Source: Myxocyprinus asiaticus (taxonomy: Eukaryota > Chordata > Actinopteri > Cypriniformes > Catostomidae). From it: a stretch of DNA of 64,000 nt. Where the stretch lies: the NCBI RefSeq assembly GCF_019703515.2, contig NC_059351.1, positions 17,076,001-17,140,000 of the forward strand, read 5' to 3'. Below the pieces are notes generated by a model. That model was not told where the DNA came from. It made no database searches and saw only the letters and a list, made by a program, of their open reading frames with translations. Made by a program: the position numbers and the translations under genes. Positions 12,135 through 22,850 of the stretch are shown piece after piece (position 1 is the first letter of the stretch; each line of letters begins with the position of its first letter).

Positions 12135-12558
12135 TAAGGAATACTGTAATAATTTAATCTGTAGTACGTCAGTCTGTCCAATAGCAGCTTACTACAACCT
12201 TTATAATGTGAAAATAACATTTAATTGAATTTTTATGAATTCATTTCTAAAATAATTGATTACTGTACATATATGATATGGAATACTGTAATAATTTCAT
12301 CTGTAGTAAGTCAGTATGTCCAATAGCAGCTTACTACAACCTTTATAATGTAAAAATGACATTTCTGTTGAATTTTTATGAATTTATTTCTAAAATAATT
12401 GATTACTATACTCATATCATAAGGCATACTGTAATAATTTCATCTGTAGTAAGTCAGTCTGTTCAATAGCAGCTTACTACAACCTTTATAAAGTGAAAAT
12501 AACATTTGGTTGAATGATTTTATTTAAAAAATAATTGATTACTATTCTCATATCATAA

Positions 12559-12560
<2 letters not shown>
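12135..12560 (+). repeat. Tandem array, about 140-bp units (left part)
   Basis: Three copies of a unit of about 140 bp, each containing 'gcagcttactacaacctt', 'ctaaaataattgattact' and 'tactgtaataattt'. Unit landmarks recur near 12165, 12305 and 12446. The array breaks at about 12560 and resumes at 19520, showing that everything between was inserted into it. Confidence 0.88.

Positions 12561-12606
<46 letters not shown>
12561..12606. repeat. (TA)n(CA)n microsatellite at the LINE 5' junction
   Basis: A TA run followed by CACACACA sits directly before the first LINE. Confidence 0.9.
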
Positions 12607-12608
<2 letters not shown>

Positions 12609-12949
12609 TTATGATGGTGCCACGGATGGCCGCCGTGGTGTGGAGTGCTTCTATTGTTTTGTTGTTTTTTTTTTGTTTGTCCTGTGTTTAGTAATCTTTT
12701 TCCAGTCAGTTTTACCAGAGACGAACTGCTGAACATTCAACAGCATATACCAGTCAATCTTTTCCCAGACTTTGAATATTCTGCTGTTTTGTTTGACATT
12801 TTAGTCGGAGGCACCGCTGTGTTGTTTAAACGCGCTATGAGACGCAGGCGAGGGAGACGAGGAGGCGCGCTGGTCAAGCTCGTCGGCGGGGCTTTCGAAC
12901 AACGCTGCCGAGCATTCATCTAGCGAATCTCCACTCTCTACCTAACAAA

Positions 12950-13565
12950 ATGGACGAACTACATCTCCTCACCCGCACAAACAAGGACTTTTCAACCTCT
13001 GCTGCCTTGTGCTTCACAGAAACCTGGCTGAGTGAAGCCATTCCAGACAGCGCGTTACATCTGCCAAGCTTTCAGCTGTTCAGAGCGGATCGCATTGCCG
13101 AGTTAACGGGGAAAACGAGAGGCGGTGGAACATGCTTTTACATCAATGAAAGTTGGTGTACTGATGTAACAACGTTAAATAAGATGTGCTGTCCTAATTT
13201 GGAAGCACTCTTTATTAACTGTAAGCCTTTCTACTCGCCGCAGGAGTTTTCCTCGTTTATTCTGGTGAGTGTGTATAAATGCGTGTTTGAATGTTGCGCT
13301 GCAACAGCTGGCTGATCAAATCACAGACACAGAACAACAATACCCAGACTCAGTTATTATTATTCTTGGGGATTTTAACAAAGCAAACCTCACACGTGAA
13401 CTGCCCAAATACAGCACATCGCATGCTCAACCAGAAGATCTGCTTTATTGTTGTGACTGCTTCACAACAATAAAGGATGCATATCACTCTGTCCCTAGAG
13501 CAGCTTTGGGACTCTCTGATCACTGTCTGGTTCATCTTCTTCCAACCTACAGACAGAAATTATAA
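12950..13565 (+). pseudogene. LINE 1 APE-like endonuclease region
   Basis: Two overlapping frames (12950-13315 and 13269-13565) encode a broken apurinic/apyrimidinic-type endonuclease, the enzyme that nicks target DNA for LINE insertion. Visible blocks are CFTETWL (the conserved E-T-W-L motif), RADR, RGGGTCFYIN, a GDFN motif, and a C-terminal LSDHCLVHL with the catalytic S-D-H. The catalytic motifs are therefore present but lie in different frames, separated by a frameshift near 13270-13315. The start shown is the first ATG of the longer frame. Confidence 0.82.
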
Positions 13566-13571
13566 TCTGCT

Positions 13572-15503
13572 AAGCCTGTAGTAAGGACTGTAAAGAGATG
13601 GATCAACGAAGCAGAGCTGGAACTACAAGCCTGCTTTGACTGCACTGATTGGAGTGTTTTTGAGGCTGCAGCCACAGACCTGGACGAGCTCACAGATACT
13701 GTTACATCATATATCAGTTTCTGTGAGGATATGTGCATTCCTACTAGGACTTATTTAACATTTAACAACGACAAACCATGGTTTACAGCGGAACTCAGGC
13801 AGCTTCATCAGGCCAAAGAGGATGCTTACAGAGTTGAGGATAAAGTCTTGTACAATCAGGCCAGGAACACACTGAATAAGGGAATCAGAGTGGCTAAAAG
13901 AAGATACTCTGAGAAGCTGAAAAACAAGTTTTCAGCTAACGACCCTGCATCAGTGTGGAGTGGTATGAAACAACTTATGAATTACAGGACTCCTACCCCA
14001 ACCCTGTGGTGGACCAACAACTGGCTGACAACCTGAATGTGTTCTACTGTAGATTTGAAAGGCACAATCTCACACCCCACACCCACTCTGACCTTCAATT
14101 CACACAAACACCAACACCTCCTGCAACCCCCCTCCTCCCCCCTCCTGCTACTCAACCTGCACTTAAGATCTGTGAAGATGATGTGAGCCATGTCTTTCGA
14201 AAACTAAGGATAAGGAAAGCACAGGGCCCAGATGGCGTTTCACCTGCATGTATTAGATCCTGTGCTAACCAGCTGGCCCCCATCTTCACACAGATCTTCA
14301 ATAGATCACTGGAGCAGTGTGAAGTCCCATGCTGCTTCAAATGTTCACTTATCATCCCCATCCCAAAGAAACCAAAAATCACAGGACTTAATGACTACAG
14401 ATCTGTCGCCCTGACATCTGTGGTCATGAAGTCATTTGAGAGACTGGTGTTGGCCCACCTGAAGGACATCACTGGACCCTTTCTAGATCCCCTTCAATTT
14501 GCTTATTGAGCAAACAGGTCTGTTGATGATGCAGTCAACATGGGATTGCATCATATCCAGCAACATCTGGACAGACCAGGGACATATGCAAGGATCCTTT
14601 TTGTGGACTTCAGTTCGGCTTTCAACACCATCATCCCAGCTATTCTCCAGACTAAATTACACCAACTCTCTGTTCCCACATCTATCTGTCAGTGGATTAC
14701 CAGCTTTTTGACAGACAGGCAGCAGCTTGTGAGACAGGGAAATTCACTTCCAGCACCTGTACAATCAGCACTGGTGCCCCCCAGGGATGTGTGCTCTCCC
14801 CACTACTCTTCTCCCTCTACACCAACGACTGCATCGCCAAGGACCCCTCTATCAAGCTCCTGAAGTTTGCAGATGACACCACTGTCATTGGCTTCATCCG
14901 AGATGATGAGTCTGCATACAGAAGGGAGGTTCAACAGCTGGCTGTCTGGTGCAGTCAAAACAACCTTGAGCTGAACACGCTCAAAATGGTGTAAATTACT
15001 GTGGACTTTAGGAGGAACCCCCCAACACTGTCCCCCCTCACCATTCTAAACAGCACTGTGGCAGCAGTGGAGTCATTCAGGTTCCTGGGCACTACCATCT
15101 CACAGGACCTGAAGTGGGAGACCCACATTGACTCCATTGCGAAATTAGGCCCAGCAGAGGTTGTACTTCCTTCGCCAGTTGAGGAAGTTCAACCTGCCAC
15201 AGGCGCTGCTGATACAGTTCTAATCAGCAGTCATTAAGTCTGTCCTCTGCACTCAAATAACTGTCTGGTTTGGTTCAGCTACAAAATCAGACATCAGAAG
15301 ACTACAAAGGACAGTTCAGACTGCTGAGAGGATTATTTGACCCCCCTTCAAGAACTATACACTTCCAGAGTGAGGAAAAAGGCTGGATCACTCTAGACCC
15401 CACTCACCCTGCCCACTACCTTTTTGAACTGTTGCCTTCTGGCCGACGCTTCAGAACCGTCAGGCACAGGAACAGTTTTTCCCCCAGGCTATCCATCTCA
15501 TGA
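13572..15503 (+). pseudogene. LINE 1 linker, reverse transcriptase and C-terminal region
   Basis: Reading in order: a helical linker with KPWFTAELRQL (near 13774); RT fingers with RKAQGPDGVSPACI (near 14214) and NDYRSVALTS; the palm with FVDFSSAFNTI (near 14600); GAPQGCVLSPLLFSLY; and the catalytic FADDTTVIGFI (near 14866). Next come the thumb-region FRFLGTTIS and a C-terminal LFELLPSGRRFRT segment. Stops at about 14507 and 14992 and at least two frameshifts break it. The order matches LINEs of the CR1/L2/Rex1 group, and LINE 2 below is a relative. Confidence 0.82.
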
Positions 15504-16082
15504 ACAGTTAAAACTGCCCCTTTGAGCAATAATTAATGTGCAATACACAGCTTAGTCTTTTTATATTATCCAACACATCCTACATCTTCTGCTATTACAT
15601 TCCCTTGCACTGTACATAACCAATTTGTATTTAGATTTGCACTACGTATGTGTATCAAAATCAAATCAAATCACTTTTATTGTCACACAACCATATACAC
15701 AAGTGCAATAGTGTGTGAAATTCTTGGGTGCAGTTCCGAGCAACAGTGATGAGACATATACCAATCTACAATAAACATCAAATTTAAAATCTAATATACA
15801 CATAATTACACACAACACAATATACATATAATAACATACAATGCACATTATACATTACACACAATATAGAATACACATTATACAATAAAAAAAAATTAAA
15901 AAAAATAGTATATATAGTATATATAAAATGTACTGTAGGTTGTATTTTACTGTATTGACATTCAGGCTGTCGGTTGATAGTCAGTTGCCAGTGTGTTGTT
16001 AAGAGAATATAATTGATGACAGTCCAGTGTGAGATAATAAGATTAATAAAGTGCAGTGCTGATGTATATTGATCGTGAGAGA

Positions 16083-17375
16083 TCAAGAGTTCAAAAGTCT
16101 GATTGCTTGGGGGAAGAAGCTGTCATGAAGTCGGCTGGTGTGGGTCCAGATGCTGCGATACCGCCTGCCTAATGGTAGCAGTGAGAGCAGCCCATGGCTC
16201 GGGTGGCTGGAGTCTCTGATGATCCTCCGAGCTTTTTTCACACACCGCCTGGTGTATATGTCCTGGAGGGAGGGAAGCTCACCTCCGATGATGTGTCTGG
16301 CAGTTCGCGCCACCCTTTGCAGGGCTTTGTGGTTGTGGGCGGTGCTATTGCCGTACCAGGCAGAGATGCACCCAGTCAGGATGCTCTCTACAGTGCTGGT
16401 GTAGAACCGTGTGAGGATGTGACGGTTCATTCCAGACTTCCTCAGCTGTCTCAGGAAGAAGAGGTGCTGATGAGCCTTCTTCACAACGGCCTCAGTGTGG
16501 ACAGACCATGTGAGTTCCTCAGTGATGTGGACACCCAGGAACTTGAAGCTGCTGACTCTCTCCACTGGTGCTCCAGATGGTGATGGGGCTGTGTTCTCTT
16601 TCTCTTCTCCTGAAGTCCACCACAAGCTCCTTTGTCTTACTGACGTTGAGGGAAAGGTTGTGCTCTTGAAACCAGCGTGTCAGAGTGTGCACCTCCTCTC
16701 TGTAGGCTGTTTCATAATTGTCAGTGATCAGACCTACCACCATCATATCATCAGCAAACTTAATGATGGCATTGGAGCTATGTGTTGCCACACAGTCATG
16801 TGTGTACAGGGAATACAGGAGTGGGAGGAGATGTTACTGCCCATTCTAACCACCTGGCATCTGCTTGACAGGAAGTCCAGGATCCAGCTGCACAACGAGC
16901 TGTTTATGCCCAGAGCCCAGAGTTTCTCATCAAGCTTGGAAGGCACTATGGTGTTGAATACTGAGCTGTAGTCTACAAACAGCATTCTCACATAACTGTT
17001 CCTTTTTTCCAGGTGGGAGAGAGCAGTGTGTATTGTAGATGCAATGGCATTATCAGTGGAGCGTTTTTTGCGGTAAGCAAACTGCAATGGGTGCAGTGAT
17101 GGAGGCAGCACAGAGCAGATGTAATCTCTGATTAGTCTCTCAAAGAATTTGCTGATGATGGGGGTCAGAGCAACAGGACGCCAGTCATTTAAGCAAGTGA
17201 TTTTGGATTGCTTTGGTACAGGCACAATGGTGGACGTTTTAAAGCATGTGGGGACTACAGACAAAGAGAGGGAAAGGTTGAAAATGTCCATAAAAACACC
17301 AGCCAGTTGGTTCGCGCACGCTCTGATGATGCAGCCCGGAATGCTGTCTGGACCCGCGGCTTTGCGGATATTCAC
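16083..17375 (-). pseudogene. LINE 2 reverse transcriptase and C-terminal region
   Basis: Three overlapping frames (17375-16743, 16791-16519, 16625-16083) give a nearly complete RT. It shows [26 protein letters not shown], the palm [11 protein letters not shown], a damaged GAPQG region, and [11 protein letters not shown] with catalytic Asp-Asp. There follow FKFLGVHIT, STVESILTGCISAWYGN, RHIIGGELPSLQDIY and SLLPLGRRYRSI. The conserved C-terminus ends at 16083. Frameshifts near 16770 and 16600 and a small deletion around the GAPQG motif make it non-functional. Confidence 0.85.
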
Positions 17376-17683
17376 CCGTCAGAAGGATCGGGTTACATCC
17401 GCTACAGAAACGGAGAGTGAACTAACCTCTGTAGGTTCACCGCGAGAGCTCTGTCTGCGGGGGCTGTGTTATTTCCCTCGAACCATGCGTAAAAATTATT
17501 TAGCTCATCCGGGAGAGAGGCAGCGGTGTTGACGGCGGAGTTTTTATTCCCTTTAAAGTCTGCGATTATATTAATTCCCTACCACATGCTTCTAGAGTTG
17601 GTGGTGTTAAACTGTCCTTCAATCTTGTTCCTGTACTGGCGTTTTGCTGCTCTGATAGTTTTTCAGAGGGCATAACTGGCTTG

Positions 17684-18970
17684 TTAATGCTCCTCCGTGT
17701 TCTCGGAATTAAAAGAGGAGGTCCGCGCATTAAGTGCCACGCGAACATTGCTATTAATCCAAGGTTTCTGGTTCAGGTAGATCCGTATTGTTTTGGACGG
17801 AACAACATCCTCTATGCACTTTCTGATGAAACACGTTACGCTATCAGTGTAAACCTCGATGTCCTCATCAGAGGCGGACTGGAACATCTCCCAGTCCGTG
17901 TGATCAAAACAGTCTTGTAGCATAGAGTCTGATTGGTCTGACAAACACTAGATCGTTCTGAGGGTGGGTGCTTCCTGTTTCAGTTTCTGCCTGTAAGCGG
18001 GCAGAAGCAGAATGGAAGAGTGGTCTGATTTGCCAAATGGTGGGCGGGGGAGGGATTTGTAGCCATCCCGGAAGGGAGAGTCGCAATGGTCCAAAACCCA
18101 TCCCCAACTGATGTGTTGGTGGTATTTTGGTGCAATTGATTTAAAGCTGGCTTTGTTAACGTCCTTGGTCACAATGAACGCGGCCTCAGGGTGTGCAGTT
18201 TCCTGCTTGCTTATAATCCCATACAGTTCCTTGAGTGCCCGGTCTGTGTCGGCTTGTGGCGGGATGTACACAGCAATGATAATGACCGCTGTGAATTCCC
18301 TCGGTAGCCAGAATGGTTGATACAGAAGCATGAGAAATTCCAGATCAGGAGAGCAGAAAGACTTGATAGAATGTACGTTCCTCTGATCACACCAGGATTT
18401 GTTGACCATAAAACATACACCACCACCTCTGCTTTTACCTGAGAGGTCTTTTGCTCTATCCGCTCGGTGCACGGAGAACCCCTTGGGTTCGATGGCTGAG
18501 TCTGGAATCTCTGCAGACATCCAAGTTTCTGTAAGGCAAATAATGCAGCAGTCCCTCGTCTCTCATTGGAAAGAGATCCGCGCTCTCAGCTCGCAGAGCT
18601 TGTTGTCCAGAGATTGAACATTTTCCAGTAGAATACTGGGTAGCGGGGATTGATTTGAGCGACGTCTTACTCTGATGAGAATGCCGGCTCTGTTTCCCCT
18701 TTTCCTTCTGCGTTTCCGCGGCTGGGCTGCCCAGACAAAGGGCTCTGCTGGCGTGTTTGTAAACAGCGGGTCGGCATTGAGGAATTTGAAGTCTGGTTTA
18801 TGGTGTGTAATTGCAGAACCAATGTCCAAAATTGTTTGTCTGTCGTAGACAATAAGGCAGACAGCATCCAAGACAAAAAACATAAAAATTGTAAACAAAA
18901 CAACAAAAACTACAATGTTGTTTCGGAGCTCGCAATGCAGCAGCCATACTCGGCGCCATCTTGAGTCCAT
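17684..18970 (-). pseudogene. LINE 2 N-terminal region, endonuclease and linker
   Basis: The 18970-18563 frame encodes a hydrophobic stretch and a basic RKRRRKRGNRAG patch, then ENVQSLDNKL, the typical start of a LINE endonuclease. The 18520-17948 frame continues with RGGGVCFMVN, IIIAVYIPPQA, a degenerate TKDVN in place of GDFN, and KSDHSSILL. The 17944-17684 frame holds the linker with DHTDWEMF and KPWINSNVRVAL. Separate frames show at least two frameshifts. Confidence 0.8.
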
Positions 18971-18972
18971 GT

Positions 18973-19053
18973 GTGTGTGTATGTATGTATGTATATGTAT
19001 ATGTATGTGTGTGTGGATATGTATGTATATGTATGTATGTGTGTATGTATGTA

Positions 19054-19100
<47 letters not shown>
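18973..19100. repeat. Compound microsatellite (TG/TATG)n(TA)n
   Basis: A GTGTATGTATG-type run followed by (TA)n. It lies at the 5' end of LINE 2. Confidence 0.92.
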
Positions 19101-19106
<6 letters not shown>

Positions 19107-19339
19107 AAGGGGGTTCAGTGGAAAGGAGGAGGCGAGAACCGGCTTGACAACTTAAATAATAATTTAATGAACAATTTAAACAAAACACACAACCAAAAAA
19201 CACACAGCACAGCTGTCTGTAATTCTCTCTCTCTCGAACTGTCGTCCCCGGCCGCCTTTATCCCTCGCGCACCCCATCAGGCTGATTGGGGACCGGATGT
19301 GTCTCATTCCAGCCCGGCCCCGCCCTCCTCGGCTCTACA
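19101..19339. mobile_element. Possible short solo LTR
   Basis: A 239-bp GC-richer block starts TGTTGTAAGGGGG and ends GGCTCTACA, with TG...CA ends. It sits between the microsatellite and the resumed LINE 1 tail. Its layout, an AT-rich part followed by a GC-rich 'cggccgcctttatccc' segment, resembles the Gmr1-type LTRs at 37295-37621 read in the same direction. I see no clear target duplication, so the call is tentative. Confidence 0.4.
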
Positions 19340-19520
19340 ATTGTCTATTGTGTATTCTATATATACTTTTTTCTTTTCAATATTGATCTATTTTTTATTC
19401 AATTTTAATTATTTTTTAAAAGTCTTGTTGCTGTTTTTGTATTGTTGTGTACTGGAAGCTCCTGTCACCAAGACAAATTCCTTGTATGTGTAAGCATACT
19501 TGTCAATAATGCTCATTCTG
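19340..19520 (+). mobile_element. 3' tail of LINE 1, displaced
   Basis: AT-rich 3' UTR followed by 'caccaagacaaattccttgt' and 'gctcattctgatactg', the tail style of this LINE group. It directly precedes the resumed 140-bp tandem array. It is best read as the original end of LINE 1, separated from its body by LINE 2 and the block at 19101-19339. Confidence 0.65.
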
Positions 19521-19858
19521 ATACTGTAATAAATTAATCTGTAGTAAGTCAGTCTGTCCAATAGCATCTTACTACAACCTTTATTATGTGAAAATAACAT
19601 TTTTTTGAATTTTTATGAATTTATTTCTAAAATAATTTACTACTGTACTCATATTGTAAGGAATACTGTAATAACTGCATCTGTAATAAGGCAGTCTGTC
19701 CAATTGCAGCTTACTACAACCTTTGAAATGTGAAAATATAATTTTGTTGAGTTTTTGTGATTTATTTCTAAAATAATTGAATACTGTACTCATATGATGA
19801 GGCATACTTTAATAATTTCACCTGTATTAAGTCAGTCTGTCCAACAGCAGTGTTTTTC
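19521..19858 (+). repeat. Tandem array, about 140-bp units (right part)
   Basis: About two and a half further copies of the 12135-12560 unit ('aagtcagtctgtccaatagc', 'ttactacaacctt', 'ctaaaataatt'). Same orientation and continuous with the left part once the LINE block is ignored. Confidence 0.88.
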
Positions 19859-19929
19859 ACAATAGAACATGCAAGTCAGTTGAAAGAATGCTCAGACCCC
19901 CGTGACGTCCTTTACGATCATCTTCACTT

Positions 19930-21257
19930 TTCACTTTTCTTGTTATAAAGTAGAACATAAGTGCTTCATTATGGGAGCTGTCCGGTCCAAATGTGCTGAA
20001 ATGTTGTCTTCTCGTAATGAAAATAATGTGGACAAACATGGAAGTTGTTTATAACATTGTCAAGGTGCCGAAATGTATTAACTATTACAGAATTTAATTA
20101 CAGAAATAATGATGGCTTTAGTAAAACAGGGTTTCAAATGTATTAATTCTCAACTTCATATAGATTAATGAAAGTGATGCAAAAAATGCATGTAACATGA
20201 ATGCACGTGATCATGTAGCCTAAAGTTTTGTTTCTTTGGCTGGGATCTGAGATGCACAAAAAACAGGGTTAAATGATGGATATCAGTAGGCTACTGAACT
20301 ATAAACCTATCTAAATATTAACAGATCATCTAACCAGATGCAGATACAGTTGTGCACATGTTGCCTTACTGCCATTATGCAGCAAGCAATTAGTGACTGC
20401 CATGTAAACAGACTAGGACTGAAGAAGAGGAGGAGGAAGAGAGAGAGAGAGAGAGAGAGATTCACTTATTGCACACTCTCACCCTAATCTCCTTTGTTAT
20501 CCATATTTTAATTATTTATTTCGGCCAAATTATTTAAGTTTTAAACTGCAGGATCACATTAATCACATATGTCTTCTAAGCAAATCTGTTCAATAAGAAT
20601 ATATCTTTCTGTTGCCATTAAAATTATGCTTATCAAAGAAGGCCAATAAAACGTTACAATATATTATGTGTCATGTCAATTTAGATCTATCTCAAACCAA
20701 TCTCATGAAAAGTCATTCACAATTTAGGAGTTGGCTATTTCGTATGGTCTCGAATGATGTTGGCATAAACTCGTACAACTTTATCACGTGCAAATTCCCA
20801 GATGTCTAATGCAGAAGTAAGTGTGAGTTCCGCGCACGAGGCGTTAAGGACATACTTATTAGTGATTGGAAGGTCGGATCATTTTACTGACTTGAATCTT
20901 TGAGTCTCGTTCAGCAAAATTAACTAATATTTATTCAATTCATATAGTTCATTTCGTTCATTTGAGCAGAATGAAATTAAAATGTTACATATTCAATAGC
21001 CAAATCCCCCCAACACGTCTACTTACGCAAACTTTGATTATAGTCCCAATAAGGAAAAAATTATAATGCAGCCAAGGACAAATTATGAGAAACAGAAAGA
21101 TTAGTTCACCTCTGGAATCTTCTTGTCTGAGTCGTTCGTTCTTTTGTCACTGCATAGCGTATACGGCTGTCACATGACAAAAGAACGAACGACTCGGACC
21201 AGAACACTCGAGAGGTGAACTAATCATTTCTGTTTCCTGTGTCAGCAATGCGCTATG

Positions 21258-21291
<34 letters not shown>

Positions 21292-22365
21292 CATATACAT
21301 AGTGTATACGCTATGTATACGGCTGTCACGTGATAAAAGAACGAATGACTTGGACCAAAAGACTCTAGAGGTGAACTAATCATTTCTGTTTCCTGTACAG
21401 TGCCTATGCAGATTTCATGTAACAAACGAACAGAGGTTGCGCAATGCACATGCGCGGCCAACACAAAATGAACGAATCACTCTCTGAGACTACTCGTTCT
21501 TCTGAGTCACATAAAAGATTAGTTCAAAATGAATGAATCATTCATGAACAACCCATCACTAATACTTGTTAATATTATGCCATAACCGAAACCCCTTATC
21601 TAAACTTAACCAATCAGTAGAGTGTGTAATCATGATAGGAAGCTATTATGTGTGACAGAAGCAAGTAATTGTCACCTATTAGATGGAAACGATGTCCAGC
21701 GACATCAATGGCTGTAGTGAAAGTCGTAGAAATTCAAACGAGAGCAGTCGCACAATATCATACGAATTAGCCAAATTTAGAAAAGTCGTATGAATCCTGA
21801 TGATTTCGCCGTGAGAGTGTGTTGTCTATCTTTAGACCTAATTTAGACCTATCACGTCGCATGCACAGACTGCGGAGTCTGCTTTGATTTCAATGTTTTG
21901 GACTCCCTTTGTTTGATTTTGATGTGGTTTTTATCAGTAAGATTTATGACTTTGTGTGTGGGCCTCAGTCAGGTTTTACGACTGTGTTAGGCCTGCCTTT
22001 GTCTTCTATCTGAATACATGAGGCCCAAAAATCTAAATCACTTTCTTGCATTGATGAAGCTGCTGGCTCGGTGTTCTATCGTTGTGATACTGTCATGCTG
22101 TTTCTCGTAATTATGGATTTATTCTCAAAATATTCTGACTTTAATCTCATAATGCTATGACTTTATTCTCGTAATTTTGACTTTATTCTCAAAATATTCA
22201 GACTTTAATCTCTCAGTGCCATGACATTGTTCTTATAATATTGAATTTACTCTCAAAATATTACGACTTTAATCTAATAATTTTTGCTTTATTTTCAAAA
22301 TATTATGACTTTATTCTAGAAATCTTAAATGTATAATTTTTTTCCCCATGCCAAAACGGTGTCAT
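19930..22365 (-). repeat. Right inverted arm of the giant element
   Basis: Reverse-complement partner of 8620-10650. It is longer because a 1.1-kb element inserted at 20693-21824. The arm also has a (GA)n tract at 20439-20460, and about 130 bp at 21900-22030 that the left arm lacks. The mirror-image tandem tract 'ctttaatctcataatgct' lies at 22110-22330. Confidence 0.75.
20693..21824. mobile_element. Non-autonomous DNA transposon inside the right arm
   Basis: The giant element supplies its own empty-site control. The left arm reads uninterrupted through 'agatagatctaaatt' (9472 onward). The right arm has the complementary site duplicated as TCTATCT at 20686-20692 and 21825-21831 around a 1,132-bp insert. 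The insert begins CAAACCAATCTCATG and ends with the complement of CAACACACTCTCACG, imperfect terminal inverted repeats. Inside are smaller duplicated and inverted blocks at 21085-21400 around 'aggtgaactaatcatttctg', plus an ACATAT run at 21258-21300. No transposase. The 7-8-bp duplication suggests a hAT-like or related superfamily. Confidence 0.75.
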
Positions 22366-22470
22366 AAAAAAGTACCATGGCATTACCATGTTTTTTGCAT
22401 GTGTACCATTACCTGGGGGCACCATGTAAAGACAATGGTATATTAATAAGTTAATAATATAGTGAAGTAC
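22366..22470. repeat. GTACCATGG-type dispersed repeat (left flank of DIRS)
   Basis: 'Accatgg' palindromes and 'ttaccatg' motifs, also found at 26930-27080 and 27740-27880. A DIRS element separates this piece from the next, so these may be parts of one repeat. Confidence 0.5.
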
Positions 22471-22750
22471 CGTCCTGGTTACTTGCGTAATCTCCGTTCC
22501 CTGATGGAGGGAATGAGACGTTGTGTCAATGTAGTGACACTAGGGGTCACTCTTGGGAGCCCAAAACACCTCTGGTCTTTGATAAAAGGCCAATGAAAAT
22601 TGGCAAGTGGTATTTGCCTACCACTCCCCCGAACATACAGTATAAAAGGAGCTGGTATGCAACCACTCATTCAGGTTTTGTGCTGAGCAGCCAAGACAAG
22701 GTCCTGGCCATTTCAGCGGGTAGTCCAGCGTTGTGGCAGGAGGGACACAA

Positions 22751-22850
22751 GGTCTCATTCCCTCCATCAGGGAACGGAGGTTCCGCAAGTAACCAGGACG
22801 TTCCCTATCTGTCACTCACTCGACGTTGTGTCGACGTAGTGACACTAGAG
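22751..22850. repeat. DIRS internal complementary region (ICR)
   Basis: 22751-22800 is the reverse complement of the left extreme end (22471-22520) with about two mismatches. 22801-22850 is the reverse complement of the right extreme end (about 26824-26871) with one mismatch. The junction therefore reproduces the two termini joined head-to-tail. In the DIRS model the ICR templates restoration of the ends and circle formation. Confidence 0.92.

Larger units (their letters stand above)
12607..15653 (+). mobile_element. LINE 1 (CR1/L2/Rex1 group), main part
   Basis: A near full-length non-LTR retrotransposon. It has a 5' leader (12607-12949), an APE-type endonuclease region (12950-13565), a linker, a reverse transcriptase (about 13955-15237) and a C-terminal tail (15270-15503). 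Coding is broken by frameshifts near 13270, 13570, 14000 and 14750 and by stops at about 14507 and 14992, so it is dead. Its 3' UTR is cut at 15653 by an oppositely oriented LINE and appears to resume at 19340-19520, ending in the family-type tail 'gctcattctgatactg'. The group is assigned from the endonuclease/RT order, FADD motif and tail style; the exact clade is uncertain. Confidence 0.82.
15654..18972 (-). mobile_element. LINE 2 (CR1/L2/Rex1 group), opposite orientation
   Basis: A near full-length relative of LINE 1 on the minus strand. Its 3' end is at 15654, where the complement of 'tgattttgatttgattttga'-style DNA meets LINE 1. Its 5' end is near 18972, where a leader with 'aagatggcgccgag' is preceded by CA/TA repeats. 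It carries an N-terminal basic region, an endonuclease, a linker, an RT and a C-terminal tail, all interrupted. It lies tail-to-tail with LINE 1 and interrupts LINE 1's 3' UTR, so it is younger. Plus-strand ORFs across 16138-17532 are shadows of it. Confidence 0.82.
8620..22365. mobile_element. Giant long-inverted-repeat element (about 13.7 kb with nested insertions)
   Basis: The two arms (about 8620-10650 and about 19930-22365) are reverse complements in the same block order. First comes a GAGAATAAAGTC-type tandem tract, then a block with 'gccagcagcttcatc', then 'gtgataggtctaaattaggt', then 'ggctacgtga' near 10327, then 'ggaccggacag'. Possible flanks are AAAAAGTAC at 8611-8619 and AAAAAAGTAC at 22366-22375, but poly-A makes this weak. 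The loop holds single-copy sequence, a tandem array of about 140-bp units, and LINEs that split the array. Without later insertions it would be roughly 5-6 kb. A protein fossil in the left arm (8964-9095) resembles the N-terminus of a fish integrase-like transposase. I cannot name the family. Confidence 0.75.

Noticed and set aside
16138..17532. Plus-strand ORFs of up to 158 codons
   Set aside because: Antisense shadows of LINE 2 reverse transcriptase on the minus strand, with no motifs of their own.
18915..19493. 192-codon plus-strand ORF
   Set aside because: It runs through TATG/TA microsatellite (Tyr/Ile/Cys/Met repeats) and then into the solo-LTR-like block. Not a gene.
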